Shown here: in pieces, positions 17,111 through 26,368 of the stretch
Position numbering within the stretch: the first letter of the stretch is position 1
How the letters are laid out: every line of letters begins with the position of its first letter
NCBI GenBank assembly: GCA_018369555.1
Contig: JAGZCC010000003.1
Coordinates: forward strand, 1 to 64,000
Origin: Thomasclavelia spiroformis
GTDB taxonomy: Bacteria > Bacillota_I > Bacilli_A > Erysipelotrichales > Coprobacillaceae
DNA length: 64,000 nucleotides
Reading direction: 5' to 3'
Position numbers and translations under genes: made by a program
Notes under the pieces: model-generated
What the model saw: the letters and a program-made list of their open reading frames with translations, nothing else
Database searches by the model: none
What the model was told of the DNA's origin: nothing

Positions 17111-18973
17111 ATGTATGATGTAATTGTAGTTGGTGGTGGCCATGCAGGAATTGAGGCGGCATTAGCGCCAGCTAGAATGAAACAAAAAACAGTTTTAGTA
17201 ACTGCAAATTTTGATAATGTTGGAAGCCTTCCTTGTAATACCTCAATTGGAGGGCCAGCTAAAGGAATAATCGTTCGTGAAATTGATGCCTTAGGAGGGC
17301 AAATGTCAAAAACAGCGGATAAGACATATTTACAAATGAAAATGTTAAATACTGCTAAGGGGCCAGGAGTGCAATCTTTAAGGGCCCAAGCTGATAAAAA
17401 AGCTTATCCAAGATATATGCAGTCAGTTTTGAAAAAACAAGATAATTTAAATATTATCGAAGGAATGGTGGAAGATTTAATTGTTGAAAATAACTGTGTA
17501 AAAGGAGTTATCTTGGCTGATGGACAAGAAATTATAGGAAGGACAGTTATTTTGACAACTGGAACATATTTAAAAGCCGAAATATTATGTGGTGATCAAA
17601 AACATGCTAGTGGGCCTGATAATCAAGAAGAATGCAAGTTTTTATCAACTCGTTTAAAAGAGTTGGGCTTACGAATTCAACGTTTAAAAACGGGAACACC
17701 ACCTAGAGTAGAGATAAATAGTGTTGATTATTCTAAAACAAGTTTACAGCCAGGTAGTGATGCAAATTTAGCATTTAGTTATCAAACAAATAAATTTATT
17801 CCAATAGATAAGCAAGTACCTTGTTATTTAACCTATACAAATGAAAAAACACATAAAATAATAAAAGATAATTTGCATCGTTCAAGTATGTATGGTGGTT
17901 ATGTTAGTGGAGTTGGACCACGATATTGTCCATCAATTGAAGATAAAGTAGTTAAATTCTCTGATAAACCACAACATCAGATTTTTTTAGAACCTGAATC
18001 TAAAGAGATGAATACGATTTATGTCCAGGGGTTTTCAACATCGTTACCACATGATGTTCAAGAAGAAATGATTAGAACGATACCGGGTCTTGAACATTGT
18101 AAAATTTTAAAATATGCGTATGCTATTGAATATGATGCAATTGATCCATTACAACTTTGGCCATCATTAGAAACAAAAGTTATTAAAAACTTATTTACTG
18201 CTGGTCAAATTAATGGAACTAGTGGGTATGAAGAAGCAGCTAGCCAAGGTTTAATTGCTGGTATAAACGCAACTTTAAAAAATCAAGATAAAGAACCATT
18301 AGTTTTAAAGCGTGATGAAGCTTATATTGGAGTTATGATCGATGATTTAGTTACTAAAGGGACTGAAGAGCCTTATCGTATGTTAACTAGTAGAGCGGAA
18401 TATCGATTATTAATTCGACATGATAATGCTGATGAACGATTAATGAAATATGGTCATGATGTTGGATTGGTTAGTGATGATGTTTATCAACAATATTTAG
18501 ATAAAATGTCTAATATTTTTAATGAAATTGAGCGTCTTGATACAATTAGATTTACGCCAAAGCATCCGATTAATGATGTCTTGGAACAATTAGGTTCAAC
18601 AAGGTTAAATGAAGGAATCAGTGCCAAGGAATTAATTAAAAGACCGGAACTTGATTATGAAAAGATTTTACCATTTATTGGTGCTCCAGATTTAAATGAA
18701 GAAGAGAGAAAAAGAATAACTATTTTGATTAAATATAAAGGCTATATTGATAAGGCAATGCGTCAAGCTAAAAAGCAAAAGAAGATGGAAGAAAAGAAGA
18801 TTCCAAGTGATATTGATTACAATGAAATTAGTAATTTAGCTTTAGAAGCAAAGCAAAAATTAAGTGAAATTCGTCCTTTAACAATTGGTCAAGCATCGAG
18901 AGTTTCCGGAATAAATCCTGCCGATATTTCAGTATTATTAATATATTTAAAGCAAAAATATAATGAGGAATAA
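17111..18973 (+). CDS. mnmG: tRNA uridine-5-carboxymethylaminomethyl modification enzyme MnmG
   Basis: An FAD protein that with MnmE installs the cmnm5 group on wobble U34. VVGGGHAGIEAA (about 5-16) binds FAD, and GidA signatures GPRYCPSIEDK (about 274) and the TSGYEEAASQGL stretch (about 370) are present. At 620 residues it is full length. It heads an mnmG-rsmG-noc operon with 3- and 8-base gaps, the classic origin-proximal arrangement. An AAGGAGG site precedes the ATG. Confidence 0.97.
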   Translation: MYDVIVVGGGHAGIEAALAPARMKQKTVLVTANFDNVGSLPCNTSIGGPAKGIIVREIDALGGQMSKTADKTYLQMKMLNTAKGPGVQSLRAQADKKAYPRYMQSVLKKQDNLNIIEGMVEDLIVENNCVKGVILADGQEIIGRTVILTTGTYLKAEILCGDQKHASGPDNQEECKFLSTRLKELGLRIQRLKTGTPPRVEINSVDYSKTSLQPGSDANLAFSYQTNKFIPIDKQVPCYLTYTNEKTHKIIKDNLHRSSMYGGYVSGVGPRYCPSIEDKVVKFSDKPQHQIFLEPESKEMNTIYVQGFSTSLPHDVQEEMIRTIPGLEHCKILKYAYAIEYDAIDPLQLWPSLETKVIKNLFTAGQINGTSGYEEAASQGLIAGINATLKNQDKEPLVLKRDEAYIGVMIDDLVTKGTEEPYRMLTSRAEYRLLIRHDNADERLMKYGHDVGLVSDDVYQQYLDKMSNIFNEIERLDTIRFTPKHPINDVLEQLGSTRLNEGISAKELIKRPELDYEKILPFIGAPDLNEEERKRITILIKYKGYIDKAMRQAKKQKKMEEKKIPSDIDYNEISNLALEAKQKLSEIRPLTIGQASRVSGINPADISVLLIYLKQKYNEE

Positions 18974-18976
18974 TCT

Positions 18977-19678
18977 ATGTTTAAAGAAGAATTTATTAAG
19001 TTATTAAAAAATAAGGGAATTAATTTAAGCGAGAAACAACTTTGGCAGTTTGATAAATATTTTAAATTACTGGTTGAATGGAATGAGAAAATGAATTTAA
19101 CGGCTATAACTGATGAAGAAGGTGTTTATTTAAAACATTTTTATGATTCAATTACGATTGCTTTTGATTTTAAGTTTACTAATCAAAGTATTGTTGATGT
19201 AGGTGCTGGAGCTGGTTTTCCTAGCATTCCTTTAAAAATAATTTATCCTGATTTAAAAGTGACAATTGTCGATTCACTTACAAAAAGAATTACATTTTTA
19301 AATCATTTATTTGAAGCATTAGAATTAACTAATTGTAAAGCAATTAGTGCTAGAGCTGAAGAATATGCTAAAGAAAATCGTGAAAAATGTGATATTGTGA
19401 TGGCAAGAGCAGTTGCTAGATTAAATATACTAGATGAGCTTTGCTTACCTCTAGTTAAAGTAGGAGGATATTTTTTATCTTTAAAAGGTCTTAAAGCGAC
19501 TGAGGAATTAAATGAGGCTAAAAAAGGAATTGGTATTTTAGGGGGGAAAATAGAGTGTGTAAATGATTTTACTTTAGCAAATGATAATCATCGAAGTAAT
19601 ATTATTATAAAGAAAGTTAAAGCTACACCTAATAAGTATCCCCGCATGTTCGCTAAAATAAAAAAACAACCACTGTAG
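18977..19678 (+). CDS. rsmG: 16S rRNA (guanine-N7) methyltransferase RsmG
   Basis: SAM-dependent methyltransferase that modifies G527 of 16S rRNA; loss gives low-level streptomycin resistance in other bacteria. The SAM loop VDVGAGAGFPSIPL lies near residues 73-86, and the family start with LLVEWNEKMNLTAIT is clear. 233 residues, normal. It is 3 bases after mnmG and 8 before noc. Confidence 0.96.
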   Translation: MFKEEFIKLLKNKGINLSEKQLWQFDKYFKLLVEWNEKMNLTAITDEEGVYLKHFYDSITIAFDFKFTNQSIVDVGAGAGFPSIPLKIIYPDLKVTIVDSLTKRITFLNHLFEALELTNCKAISARAEEYAKENREKCDIVMARAVARLNILDELCLPLVKVGGYFLSLKGLKATEELNEAKKGIGILGGKIECVNDFTLANDNHRSNIIIKKVKATPNKYPRMFAKIKKQPL

Positions 19679-19686
19679 GAGAGAAT

Positions 19687-20454
19687 ATGTTAGAGAAAGT
19701 ATATAAACAAATTGATATAAATAAAATTGAAGCAAATGAAAATCAGCCACGTAAAGTATTTGATGATGAAAAAATTGAAGAACTAGCAACTTCAATTAAA
19801 GAAAATGGATTGATTCAACCAATAATTGTTCGTAAATATAATCGTAATTATCAAATAATTGCCGGTGAAAGACGTTTTCGAGCATGTAAGTTAGCAGGAT
19901 TGAAAACAATTCCTTGTGTAATTAAAGATATTGATGATAAACAAGTTGATACATATGCAATTATTGAAAATATCCAACGTGAAAACTTATCGCCTATAGA
20001 AGAAGCTAGTGCATATAAAACATTGATCGATACATATAATATGAATCAAACTGAACTTGCAAATAAAGTTGGAAAAAAACAATCAACAATTGCAAATAAG
20101 TTGAGGTTATTAAAATTATCAGATGATGTAAAATATGCTTTAAAAGCTAAACAAATTACAGAACGTCATGCTCGTGCAATGTTATCTTTAGATGGACAAA
20201 AACAACAAGAAGTATTAAAAGAAGTATTAAAAAAATCATTAAATGTAAAACAAACGGAAACATTGATTAATAAACCAGTTAAAGCTAAAGAGAAATCTAA
20301 AAAAGTAACAACTAAAATATCAAAAAATTTCAAAATAGCGATGAATACAATTAATCAAGCAATTGATTTGATTCAAAAATCTGGTATCGATGTAATAAGT
20401 GAAACACAAGAAGCAGATGAAGAGTATATAATTACATTAAAAGTAAAAAAATAA
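19687..20454 (+). CDS. noc: Nucleoid occlusion protein Noc (ParB family)
   Basis: A ParB-like CTP-dependent DNA clamp. The CTP-binding GERRFRA (about 60-66), the ENIQREN switch and a helix-turn-helix (NQTELANKVGKKQSTIANKLR, about 119 onward) are present. The place after mnmG-rsmG, and the existence of a separate ParA-linked ParB at 33223, identify this copy as Noc rather than Spo0J. In Bacillus soj and spo0J follow at once; here about 12 kb of other genes intervene. I found no Noc box (ATTTCCCGGGAAAT) in the window. Confidence 0.88.
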   Translation: MLEKVYKQIDINKIEANENQPRKVFDDEKIEELATSIKENGLIQPIIVRKYNRNYQIIAGERRFRACKLAGLKTIPCVIKDIDDKQVDTYAIIENIQRENLSPIEEASAYKTLIDTYNMNQTELANKVGKKQSTIANKLRLLKLSDDVKYALKAKQITERHARAMLSLDGQKQQEVLKEVLKKSLNVKQTETLINKPVKAKEKSKKVTTKISKNFKIAMNTINQAIDLIQKSGIDVISETQEADEEYIITLKVKK

Positions 20455-20560
20455 ATTATCTAAGATAATGATATTGAAGGTAATAAATTTAAGATTATAA
20501 GAATGTTTATATAATTTTATTACTCTTTTAATATGCTACAAAGCCGGAATTTCTATAATA

Positions 20561-20594
20561 AAAAGATGCAATAGTTTAAGTATTACATCTTTTT
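20561..20594. terminator. Bidirectional terminator between noc and merR
   Basis: AAAAGATGCAATA (20561-20573) pairs with TATTACATCTTTT with one mismatch; A- and T-runs flank it, so it can stop both convergent genes. Confidence 0.8.
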
Positions 20595-21404
20595 TTATTT
20601 TTCAATTTCCATAGTAATACGAGTAAGATAATTATCCTTTGAGGCTTCACAAACATCAAAAAGAATATATTCTTCATATGCAAACTTACCTAATTTAATA
20701 TTATGTTCTTTAGCGTAATCTAACATTCGAAGATATGAATCACGCAATTTATCATAACTTCCTCGATGATAACCGCACAAATAATGACCGGCTTTTTTTA
20801 TAAATGTATACTTAGTATGTTTATTAGAATTAGTGAATAGATATGAATAATTATAAATTTGATTATTATAAATATTATCAATCTCTATCATAACTCCAAC
20901 AAATTCCCCAGTAACAATATGATTATTTTCAATAAATGATGTATAATCATTCATAAAATTAGAGAAATCTTTAGAAGGTGAATTTTGAGAATTGGCAGAT
21001 AATAATAGTTTTGTTTCATCTAGGTACTCAATTTTTATTTCATTGTAATTAGCGTTTAAAGCATTATTAGTTAGTATTTTAAAATTTTTTATCATCTCGT
21101 GAATTTGTTGTAATTCATGGATGTATTCAATTAATTTATGTTCTTGTTGATTTAATAATTCTAAAAATAATTGTGGATTTCTTTTGTCTAAATACGTTTT
21201 AATATCTTTTAATGACATTCCAAGTTTTTTTAATGCCATAATTACTTTAAAAGTATCATATTGGTGATAAGAATAATAACGATATCCTTTTTCATTAACA
21301 TAAATTGGTTTAAATAAATCAATTTCATCATAATGAAAAAGAACATGTTTTTCAATCCCGCATATTTTAGCAAATGTTCCACATGTTAAAAATTTTTCTT
21401 TCAT
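20595..21404 (-). CDS. MerR-family transcriptional regulator with effector-binding domain
   Basis: 269 residues. The N-terminal MerR helix-turn-helix (about 5-75) includes FAKICGIEKHVLFHYDEIDL and GYRYYSYHQYDTF, followed by a coiled-coil linker (about 80-120) and a C-terminal GyrI-like effector pocket (about 125-265). Such BmrR/TipA-type regulators respond to drugs and activate exporters. It is divergent from an ABC exporter pair, and a MerR-type promoter with a perfect palindrome lies just upstream. GGAGG precedes the ATG by 7 bases. Confidence 0.9.
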   Translation of the reverse strand: MKEKFLTCGTFAKICGIEKHVLFHYDEIDLFKPIYVNEKGYRYYSYHQYDTFKVIMALKKLGMSLKDIKTYLDKRNPQLFLELLNQQEHKLIEYIHELQQIHEMIKNFKILTNNALNANYNEIKIEYLDETKLLLSANSQNSPSKDFSNFMNDYTSFIENNHIVTGEFVGVMIEIDNIYNNQIYNYSYLFTNSNKHTKYTFIKKAGHYLCGYHRGSYDKLRDSYLRMLDYAKEHNIKLGKFAYEEYILFDVCEASKDNYLTRITMEIEK

Positions 21405-21415
21405 TGAAAACCTCC

Positions 21416-21446
21416 TTGACTATAAGGTTACCTTATAGTTTATTAT
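21416..21446 (+). promoter_or_regulatory. MerR-type promoter with palindromic operator in a 19-bp spacer
   Basis: On the plus strand TTGACT (21416-21421), a 19-base spacer and TATTAT (21441-21446). A perfect inverted repeat, ACTATAAGG and CCTTATAGT around TTA (21419-21439), fills the spacer. An overlong 19-bp spacer holding a palindrome is the hallmark of promoters untwisted by MerR-family activators. It points toward the ABC exporter genes. Confidence 0.85.
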
Positions 21447-21472
21447 AAAATATATCATCCGACAATACAATA

Positions 21473-21516
21473 AAAAGACTGACTAAATAATTATGAATAT
21501 AAGCTAGTCAGTTTTT
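21473..21516. terminator. Hairpin with T-run between the MerR promoter and the exporter genes
   Basis: ACTGACTA (21478-21485) pairs with TAGTCAGT (21505-21512), flanked by AAAAA and TTTTT. It would terminate plus-strand transcripts about 60 bases after the MerR promoter, so it may be an attenuator; it could also work in the opposite direction. Confidence 0.7.
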
Positions 21517-21606
21517 ATATAAACTGATCAAAGATTTAAGGACTAACATCAATATTTTGGATGGGATTAAATAAGGTATATTTAAATATTAGAAGAAAGG
21601 AGTTGA

Positions 21607-21634
21607 ATATGATATTTGTATATAAATATCATAT
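21607..21634 (+). promoter_or_regulatory. Perfect 11-bp hairpin between a strong SD and the exporter start codon
   Basis: ATATGATATTT (21607-21617) pairs perfectly with AAATATCATAT (21624-21634) around GTATAT. AAAGGAG at 21597-21603 lies 39 bases before the ABC ATG at 21643, too far to work directly; folding this hairpin reduces the gap to about 11 bases. The same SD also suits the ATG at 21609, inside the hairpin. Confidence 0.6.
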
Positions 21635-21677
21635 AAAGAAAGATGAAATTAATATTAAGATATTTAAAAAAATATAA
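21609..21677 (+). CDS. Possible 22-residue leader peptide of the exporter operon
   Basis: An ATG six bases after AAAGGAG opens a short frame, starting MIFVYKYHIKKDE and rich in Ile and Lys, that stops at 21675-21677 and overlaps the first 35 bases of the exporter gene in another frame. It has the only strong ribosome site in this region. A leader peptide controlling a heterodimeric ABC exporter is known for Bacillus bmrCD (BmrB), so the arrangement has a precedent. It may equally be an accident of the hairpin. Confidence 0.35.
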   Translation: MIFVYKYHIKKDEINIKIFKKI

Positions 21678-23382
21678 ATTATTATTCTTTTTTAATGTAA
21701 TTTCGGTATTTGGATTTATTTTAGTAGAATTAGGAATTCCAACAATTGTTGCGATAATGATTGATAAGGGCGTTGCTAATAAAGATATAAATTTTATTTA
21801 TATGATGGGAGGCTGTATAGCATTAGTTTCTTTTATTGGGGTTGGCGGAACAATTGCGTTAGGTTATTGTTGTGCTAAAATTTCTACGGCAATAACTCAT
21901 GATATTCGAAATGATATTTTTATAAAAGCTCAACAGTTTACAGCAAATGAGTTTAATAAAATTGGGATATCTTCAATGATAACAAGAACTAATAATGATG
22001 CTTTTCAAATACAACAATTTGTTAATGTATTATTAAGAACTGCATTAATGACACCGATTATGTTTATTTTTAGTTTTATTATGACAGCAAGAGCCTCATT
22101 ACCACTATCATATATCATTGCTGCAACGATTCCATTAATTATCTTAGGAGTTATTTTTGTTGCTAAAGTAACTAAACCGATATCTGAAAATCAACAGAAA
22201 TCATTAGATGATTTGAATCGTATTTCAAGAGAAAATCTTAGTGGGATTAGAGTTATTAGAGCATTTAATAATAATGATTATGAACAAAAACGTTTTAAGA
22301 AAACAAATAATGCATTTACCACTTTTTCTAAAAAACTTTTTAAAATTATGTCGATGACACAGCCAATATTTTTTATGTTAATGAATATTGCAGGTTTATC
22401 AATTTACTGGGTTGCATCACATTTAATTTCGACAGGATCTTTAGAAATTGGTCAATTAGTAGCTTTTATGGATTATCTATTTCATGCGATGTTTTCAATT
22501 ATGTTATTTTGTACTGTATTTATGATGTATCCTCGAGCTGAAGTATCAGCTAAAAGAATTGAAAATATTTTTAAGCTAGAACCATTAGTGAAAAATAATT
22601 ATCAAGATGGTGCTAATGACGAAGAAACTTCAATTGAATTTGATCATGTAACTTTTGTATATCCAGATGGTGAGGAACCTGTTTTATCAGATATTACATT
22701 TAAGGCTAAAAAAGGTGAGATGGTTGCTTTTATTGGAAGTACTGGTTCAGGAAAAAGTACTTTAGTTAATCTTATCCCAAGATTTTATGATGTTACTAGT
22801 GGATGTATAAAGATAAATAATCAAGATATTCGCAATTATGATCTTTTAAAACTCCGTGATATGTTAGGGGTAATTCCTCAAAAAGCTATTTTATTTAGTG
22901 GTAGTATTGCTGAAAATATTAGGTTTGGAAAAAAAGATGCAACTATACAAGAAATTGAACATGCAGCAAAAATTGCACAAGCATATCCATTTATTATGGA
23001 AAAAGAACATGGTTTTGATGAAGAAATCAGTGAAGGAGCAACAAATGTATCAGGTGGACAAAAACAGCGCTTAAGTATTGCAAGAGCATTAGTACGTAAA
23101 GCTCCAATTTATATTTTTGATGATTCTTTTTCAGCTTTGGATTTTAAAACTGATGCAACTTTAAGGCATGAGTTAAAAAAAGAATTAAAGGATTCAATTA
23201 TGTTAGTAATTGCGCAAAGAATATCTAGTATTATGGAAGCAGATCAAATTATTGTATTAAACGAAGGAAAAGTAGTGGGACATGGGAAACATCAACAATT
23301 ATTAAAAGAGTGTAGTATTTATCGTGAAATTGCAATTTCTCAATTAAGTGAAGAGGAGTTAGGTTATGAAAAAGAAGTATAA
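21643..23382 (+). CDS. Heterodimeric ABC exporter, subunit with degenerate ATPase site
   Basis: 579 residues: type IV exporter transmembrane domain with about six helices (10-310) and an ATPase domain (about 335-575). Walker A GSTGSGKST and signature NVSGGQKQR are canonical, but Walker B reads IYIFDDSFSALD, with Asp for the catalytic Glu, and the switch His is Gln (IAQRISS). This is the pattern of the BmrC/TM287-type partner in a heterodimer. Its 3' end overlaps the second subunit by 17 bases. The divergent MerR regulator suggests drug-induced efflux; the substrate is unknown. Confidence 0.92.
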   Translation: MKLILRYLKKYKLLFFFNVISVFGFILVELGIPTIVAIMIDKGVANKDINFIYMMGGCIALVSFIGVGGTIALGYCCAKISTAITHDIRNDIFIKAQQFTANEFNKIGISSMITRTNNDAFQIQQFVNVLLRTALMTPIMFIFSFIMTARASLPLSYIIAATIPLIILGVIFVAKVTKPISENQQKSLDDLNRISRENLSGIRVIRAFNNNDYEQKRFKKTNNAFTTFSKKLFKIMSMTQPIFFMLMNIAGLSIYWVASHLISTGSLEIGQLVAFMDYLFHAMFSIMLFCTVFMMYPRAEVSAKRIENIFKLEPLVKNNYQDGANDEETSIEFDHVTFVYPDGEEPVLSDITFKAKKGEMVAFIGSTGSGKSTLVNLIPRFYDVTSGCIKINNQDIRNYDLLKLRDMLGVIPQKAILFSGSIAENIRFGKKDATIQEIEHAAKIAQAYPFIMEKEHGFDEEISEGATNVSGGQKQRLSIARALVRKAPIYIFDDSFSALDFKTDATLRHELKKELKDSIMLVIAQRISSIMEADQIIVLNEGKVVGHGKHQQLLKECSIYREIAISQLSEEELGYEKEV

Positions 23383-25141
23383 TTTGAAAAAAGCACTAAG
23401 TGGCTTAATGCCGTTTATTAAACCATATAAATGGAACTTTATAATTGCAATTTCAATGATACTCGTTTTTAATATTACAATTGTTCTTGCACCTACTTTT
23501 GAAGGAATGATTACAACGCAATTAGCTAATGATATTGCTAAAAGTAGTGGCCTAAGTAATATAAATATTAATTTTAATGCAGTTTTAAAGATTATAATTT
23601 TATTATTTATAATTTATATTTTTAAAACAGTATCACAAATGATATCTGTAGTTTTTATTACCGATGGAATCCAACATTCAATGGAAGATTTACGTAATGC
23701 ATTGCAAAATAAAATTCGTAAATTACCAGTAAGATATTTTGATAATCATCATTTTGGAGATGTGTTAAGTAGAATAACTAATGATGTTGATGTTGTATCT
23801 AATGCTTTGCAACAAAGTTTTACACAAATTATTAGTGGGATTTTAATGTTGATATTAGCACTTACAATGATGTATATCATTAATCCTAAAATGGCAATTG
23901 TAGGGACAATGATTATTCCACTATCTTTAATAATTACAAGAATTATAGTAGGAAAAAGTCAAAAATTATTTAAAAGTCAACAAGATACATTAGGTCAACT
24001 TAATAGTGCGATTACAGAAATGTATACAGGTTATAATGAGATTCTTTTATACAATCAACAAGAAGAATCGATTGCTGAATTTCAAGAAATAAATAAAAAT
24101 TTAAAAAATAATGCTTTTAAAGCTCAATTTGTTTCATCAACCATTGCACCTTTAAATTCACTTGTAACTTATTTAGCGATTGGTATAGTTGCAGTAATTG
24201 GAACAGCTGAAGTGCTTGCTGGGACATTTTTAGTTGGACAATTACAAGCATTTATTCGTTATATTTGGCAAATTAATGATCCGTTATCACAAATCTCTAA
24301 TTTGTCAGCTCAAATCCAGGCAGCCTTTGCGGCATTAAGTAGAATTGTTGAATTATTAGATGAACAAGAAGAAATACCAGAAGCAATGCCTGTAAAACAT
24401 ATTGCAGATGTTCAAGGAAATGTTCAATTTGAGCATGTAAAATTTGGTTATTATGAAGAAAATTTAATGAAAGACTTAAATGTTAATGTAAAAAGTGGTC
24501 AGATGGTAGCTATTGTAGGACCAACTGGTGCAGGAAAAACAACTATTATTAATTTATTGTTACGTTTTTATGATGTAAAAAGTGGTAGTATTAAAATTGA
24601 TGGTGTAGATATTCGAGATTTACCAAGAGAAGAGTTGCGGTCGATGTTTGGAATGGTATTACAAGACACGTGGTTATATTCTGGTAGTATTTATGATAAT
24701 ATTCGTTATGGACGCTTAAATGCTCGTAAAGATGAAATAATTCAGGCTGCCAAAATGACGAATGTTCATCATTTTATAAGAACATTACCAGGTGGGTATG
24801 ATTTTCATATTAATGAAGAAGCTAATAATATTTCTCAGGGTGAAAAACAGTTATTAACTATTGCAAGAGCAATATTAAAAAATCCGCAAATTCTAATTCT
24901 TGATGAAGCGACATCATCAGTTGATACAAGATTAGAAAAAATGCTTCAAGATGCAATGCAAAAAGTAATGCAAGGAAGAACTAGTTTTGTTATTGCCCAT
25001 CGTTTATCGACAATTAAAAGTGCAGATTTAATTTTAGTTATTAATAATGGTGATATTGTAGAACAGGGGACTCATGAAGAATTATTAGCTAAAAAAGGTG
25101 AGTATGAAAAATTATATAATTCCCAATTTGCTAAAAATTAA
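23366..25141 (+). CDS. Heterodimeric ABC exporter, catalytically complete subunit
   Basis: 591 residues with transmembrane domain (about 20-330) and ATPase domain (about 350-590). Walker A GPTGAGKTT, Walker B ILILDEATSSVD with the catalytic Glu, and the His switch IAHRLSTI are intact, but the signature reads NISQGEKQ instead of LSGGQ. The degenerate features of the two subunits complement each other, leaving one good and one poor ATP site, as in BmrCD and TM287/288. A hairpin terminator follows. Confidence 0.92.
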   Translation: MKKKYNLKKALSGLMPFIKPYKWNFIIAISMILVFNITIVLAPTFEGMITTQLANDIAKSSGLSNININFNAVLKIIILLFIIYIFKTVSQMISVVFITDGIQHSMEDLRNALQNKIRKLPVRYFDNHHFGDVLSRITNDVDVVSNALQQSFTQIISGILMLILALTMMYIINPKMAIVGTMIIPLSLIITRIIVGKSQKLFKSQQDTLGQLNSAITEMYTGYNEILLYNQQEESIAEFQEINKNLKNNAFKAQFVSSTIAPLNSLVTYLAIGIVAVIGTAEVLAGTFLVGQLQAFIRYIWQINDPLSQISNLSAQIQAAFAALSRIVELLDEQEEIPEAMPVKHIADVQGNVQFEHVKFGYYEENLMKDLNVNVKSGQMVAIVGPTGAGKTTIINLLLRFYDVKSGSIKIDGVDIRDLPREELRSMFGMVLQDTWLYSGSIYDNIRYGRLNARKDEIIQAAKMTNVHHFIRTLPGGYDFHINEEANNISQGEKQLLTIARAILKNPQILILDEATSSVDTRLEKMLQDAMQKVMQGRTSFVIAHRLSTIKSADLILVINNGDIVEQGTHEELLAKKGEYEKLYNSQFAKN

Positions 25142-25167
25142 AGTAAGCGAAATTTGCTTACTTTTTT
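25141..25167 (+). terminator. Intrinsic terminator after the ABC exporter
   Basis: AAGTAAGC (25141-25148) pairs with GCTTACTT (25156-25163), then a T-run. The first base belongs to the stop codon. Confidence 0.85.
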
Positions 25168-25199
25168 GATTTAGATGCATATAGAAGAAGGATGGTATT

Positions 25200-25725
25200 A
25201 TGTATCAAGATGTAGAAATAAAATTAAAAAAGAAAAATAAGATATTATTTTCTTTCGATAGTATGTGTTTACAAGAAATTATTACTTTAATGGAGAAGCA
25301 AAATAAAAGAGTATTAGTTTTATGGGCATTTGAATGTGTTTTAAAGCCATTAGAAATTTTTGAACAACAATATCCTAATGAATTTAGACCTAGAAATGCG
25401 TATGATATATGTCAACAATGGGCTAGTGGTGTGATAAAAATGCAAATAGCTAAAAAGGCAATTTTAGATTGTCATCGAGTATGTAAAGAAATAGACGATA
25501 TATATTATATTTCTTTATGTCATGCTAGGACTATCTACAGTCCATGCAAAAAAACACGCAATGGATTTGATTTTTTATGAGCTAAGTGCAATTGTTTATA
25601 AAAACCATGATAATTATTACGAAGCAGTCAGTAAAAAGATTAAATATTATTTAGATAGGTTATTTTATTATCAAGATAATGTAGATAAGATAGAACGAAA
25701 ATGGGCTCAATTTTTGCTAAAATAA
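25200..25725 (+). pseudogene. Imm-5-like putative immunity protein, frameshifted
   Basis: Two overlapping frames together make one protein. The first, 126 residues, contains VLWAFECVLKPLEIFEQQYP, RPRNAYD and WASGVIKMQIAKKA; the second, entering near 25522, continues GLSTVHAKKHAMDLIFYEL. This order matches the Imm-5-like family of putative immunity proteins. The reading frame shifts by one near 25524-25528, inside the CHA-GLSTVH junction and not in a homopolymer. No toxin gene lies nearby, so it is an orphan. It has its own ribosome site (AGAAGGATGG) and a terminator. Confidence 0.7.
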
Positions 25726-25749
25726 AAAGATTGCTTTTGCAATCTTTTT
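25724..25749. terminator. Bidirectional terminator between the immunity pseudogene and dut
   Basis: AAAAAGATTGC (25724-25734) pairs perfectly with GCAATCTTTTT (25739-25749) over TTTT; it serves both convergent genes and reaches into the stop codon of each. Confidence 0.9.
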
Positions 25750-26260
25750 ATTTAGTTGTAGAACCAAAACCACCATTACGATGATCAGTTGTATCATCAT
25801 CTTCAACAAGGCCAAAAGGCATGAATATACCTTGAGCAAACCCTTGTCCAGAATTTAATTCTACAGTTTTATTTTCGTTGCTATCGTTTGTAATTTTAAT
25901 AAAAATATGTCCTTCATTATCACTGTTAAAATAGTCACTATCAATGACTCCTACAGTATTATTTAATTGGAGACGGTATTTAAATCCTAATCCACTTCTT
26001 GGGAAAATAGCCAAAAACCAGCCTTCATTAATTTTAACTCTAATTCCTGTAGGAATGTTTATTGTTTCTTGTGGTTTTAATGTAAAACTAACTGGAGTAT
26101 AAAAATCATATCCAGCAGAACCAATAGTCGCTCTTTTAGGAAGTTTAATTGATTCATAAATGTTTTCAATTTGAGATTTATCATAATTGTTAAAGTTTTT
26201 TTTAAAATCAATAATAAATTGTTCTTTTGATATTTTTAGAAATTTTGCTACTGTATGCAT
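25748..26260 (-). CDS. dut: dUTP diphosphatase
   Basis: Trimeric dUTPase that hydrolyses dUTP to dUMP. The five motifs occur in order: AGYDF, PRSGLGFK, GVIDSDY, GQGFAQGI and the C-terminal RNGGFGSTTK arm. At 170 residues it carries about 30 extra N-terminal residues relative to E. coli Dut. The start has AAGGAG at good spacing. It is transcribed alone on the minus strand, near nrdDG but not in an operon with them. Confidence 0.93.
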   Translation of the reverse strand: MHTVAKFLKISKEQFIIDFKKNFNNYDKSQIENIYESIKLPKRATIGSAGYDFYTPVSFTLKPQETINIPTGIRVKINEGWFLAIFPRSGLGFKYRLQLNNTVGVIDSDYFNSDNEGHIFIKITNDSNENKTVELNSGQGFAQGIFMPFGLVEDDDTTDHRNGGFGSTTK

Positions 26261-26368
26261 AATATCTCCTTTTTGTATTTTTTAAATTATTATACACTAA
26301 ATAAAAAAAAATAAAAGAATTTAGTATTTTTAACGAAAAAAAGCTATAATTATAAAAAAGGAGGACGG

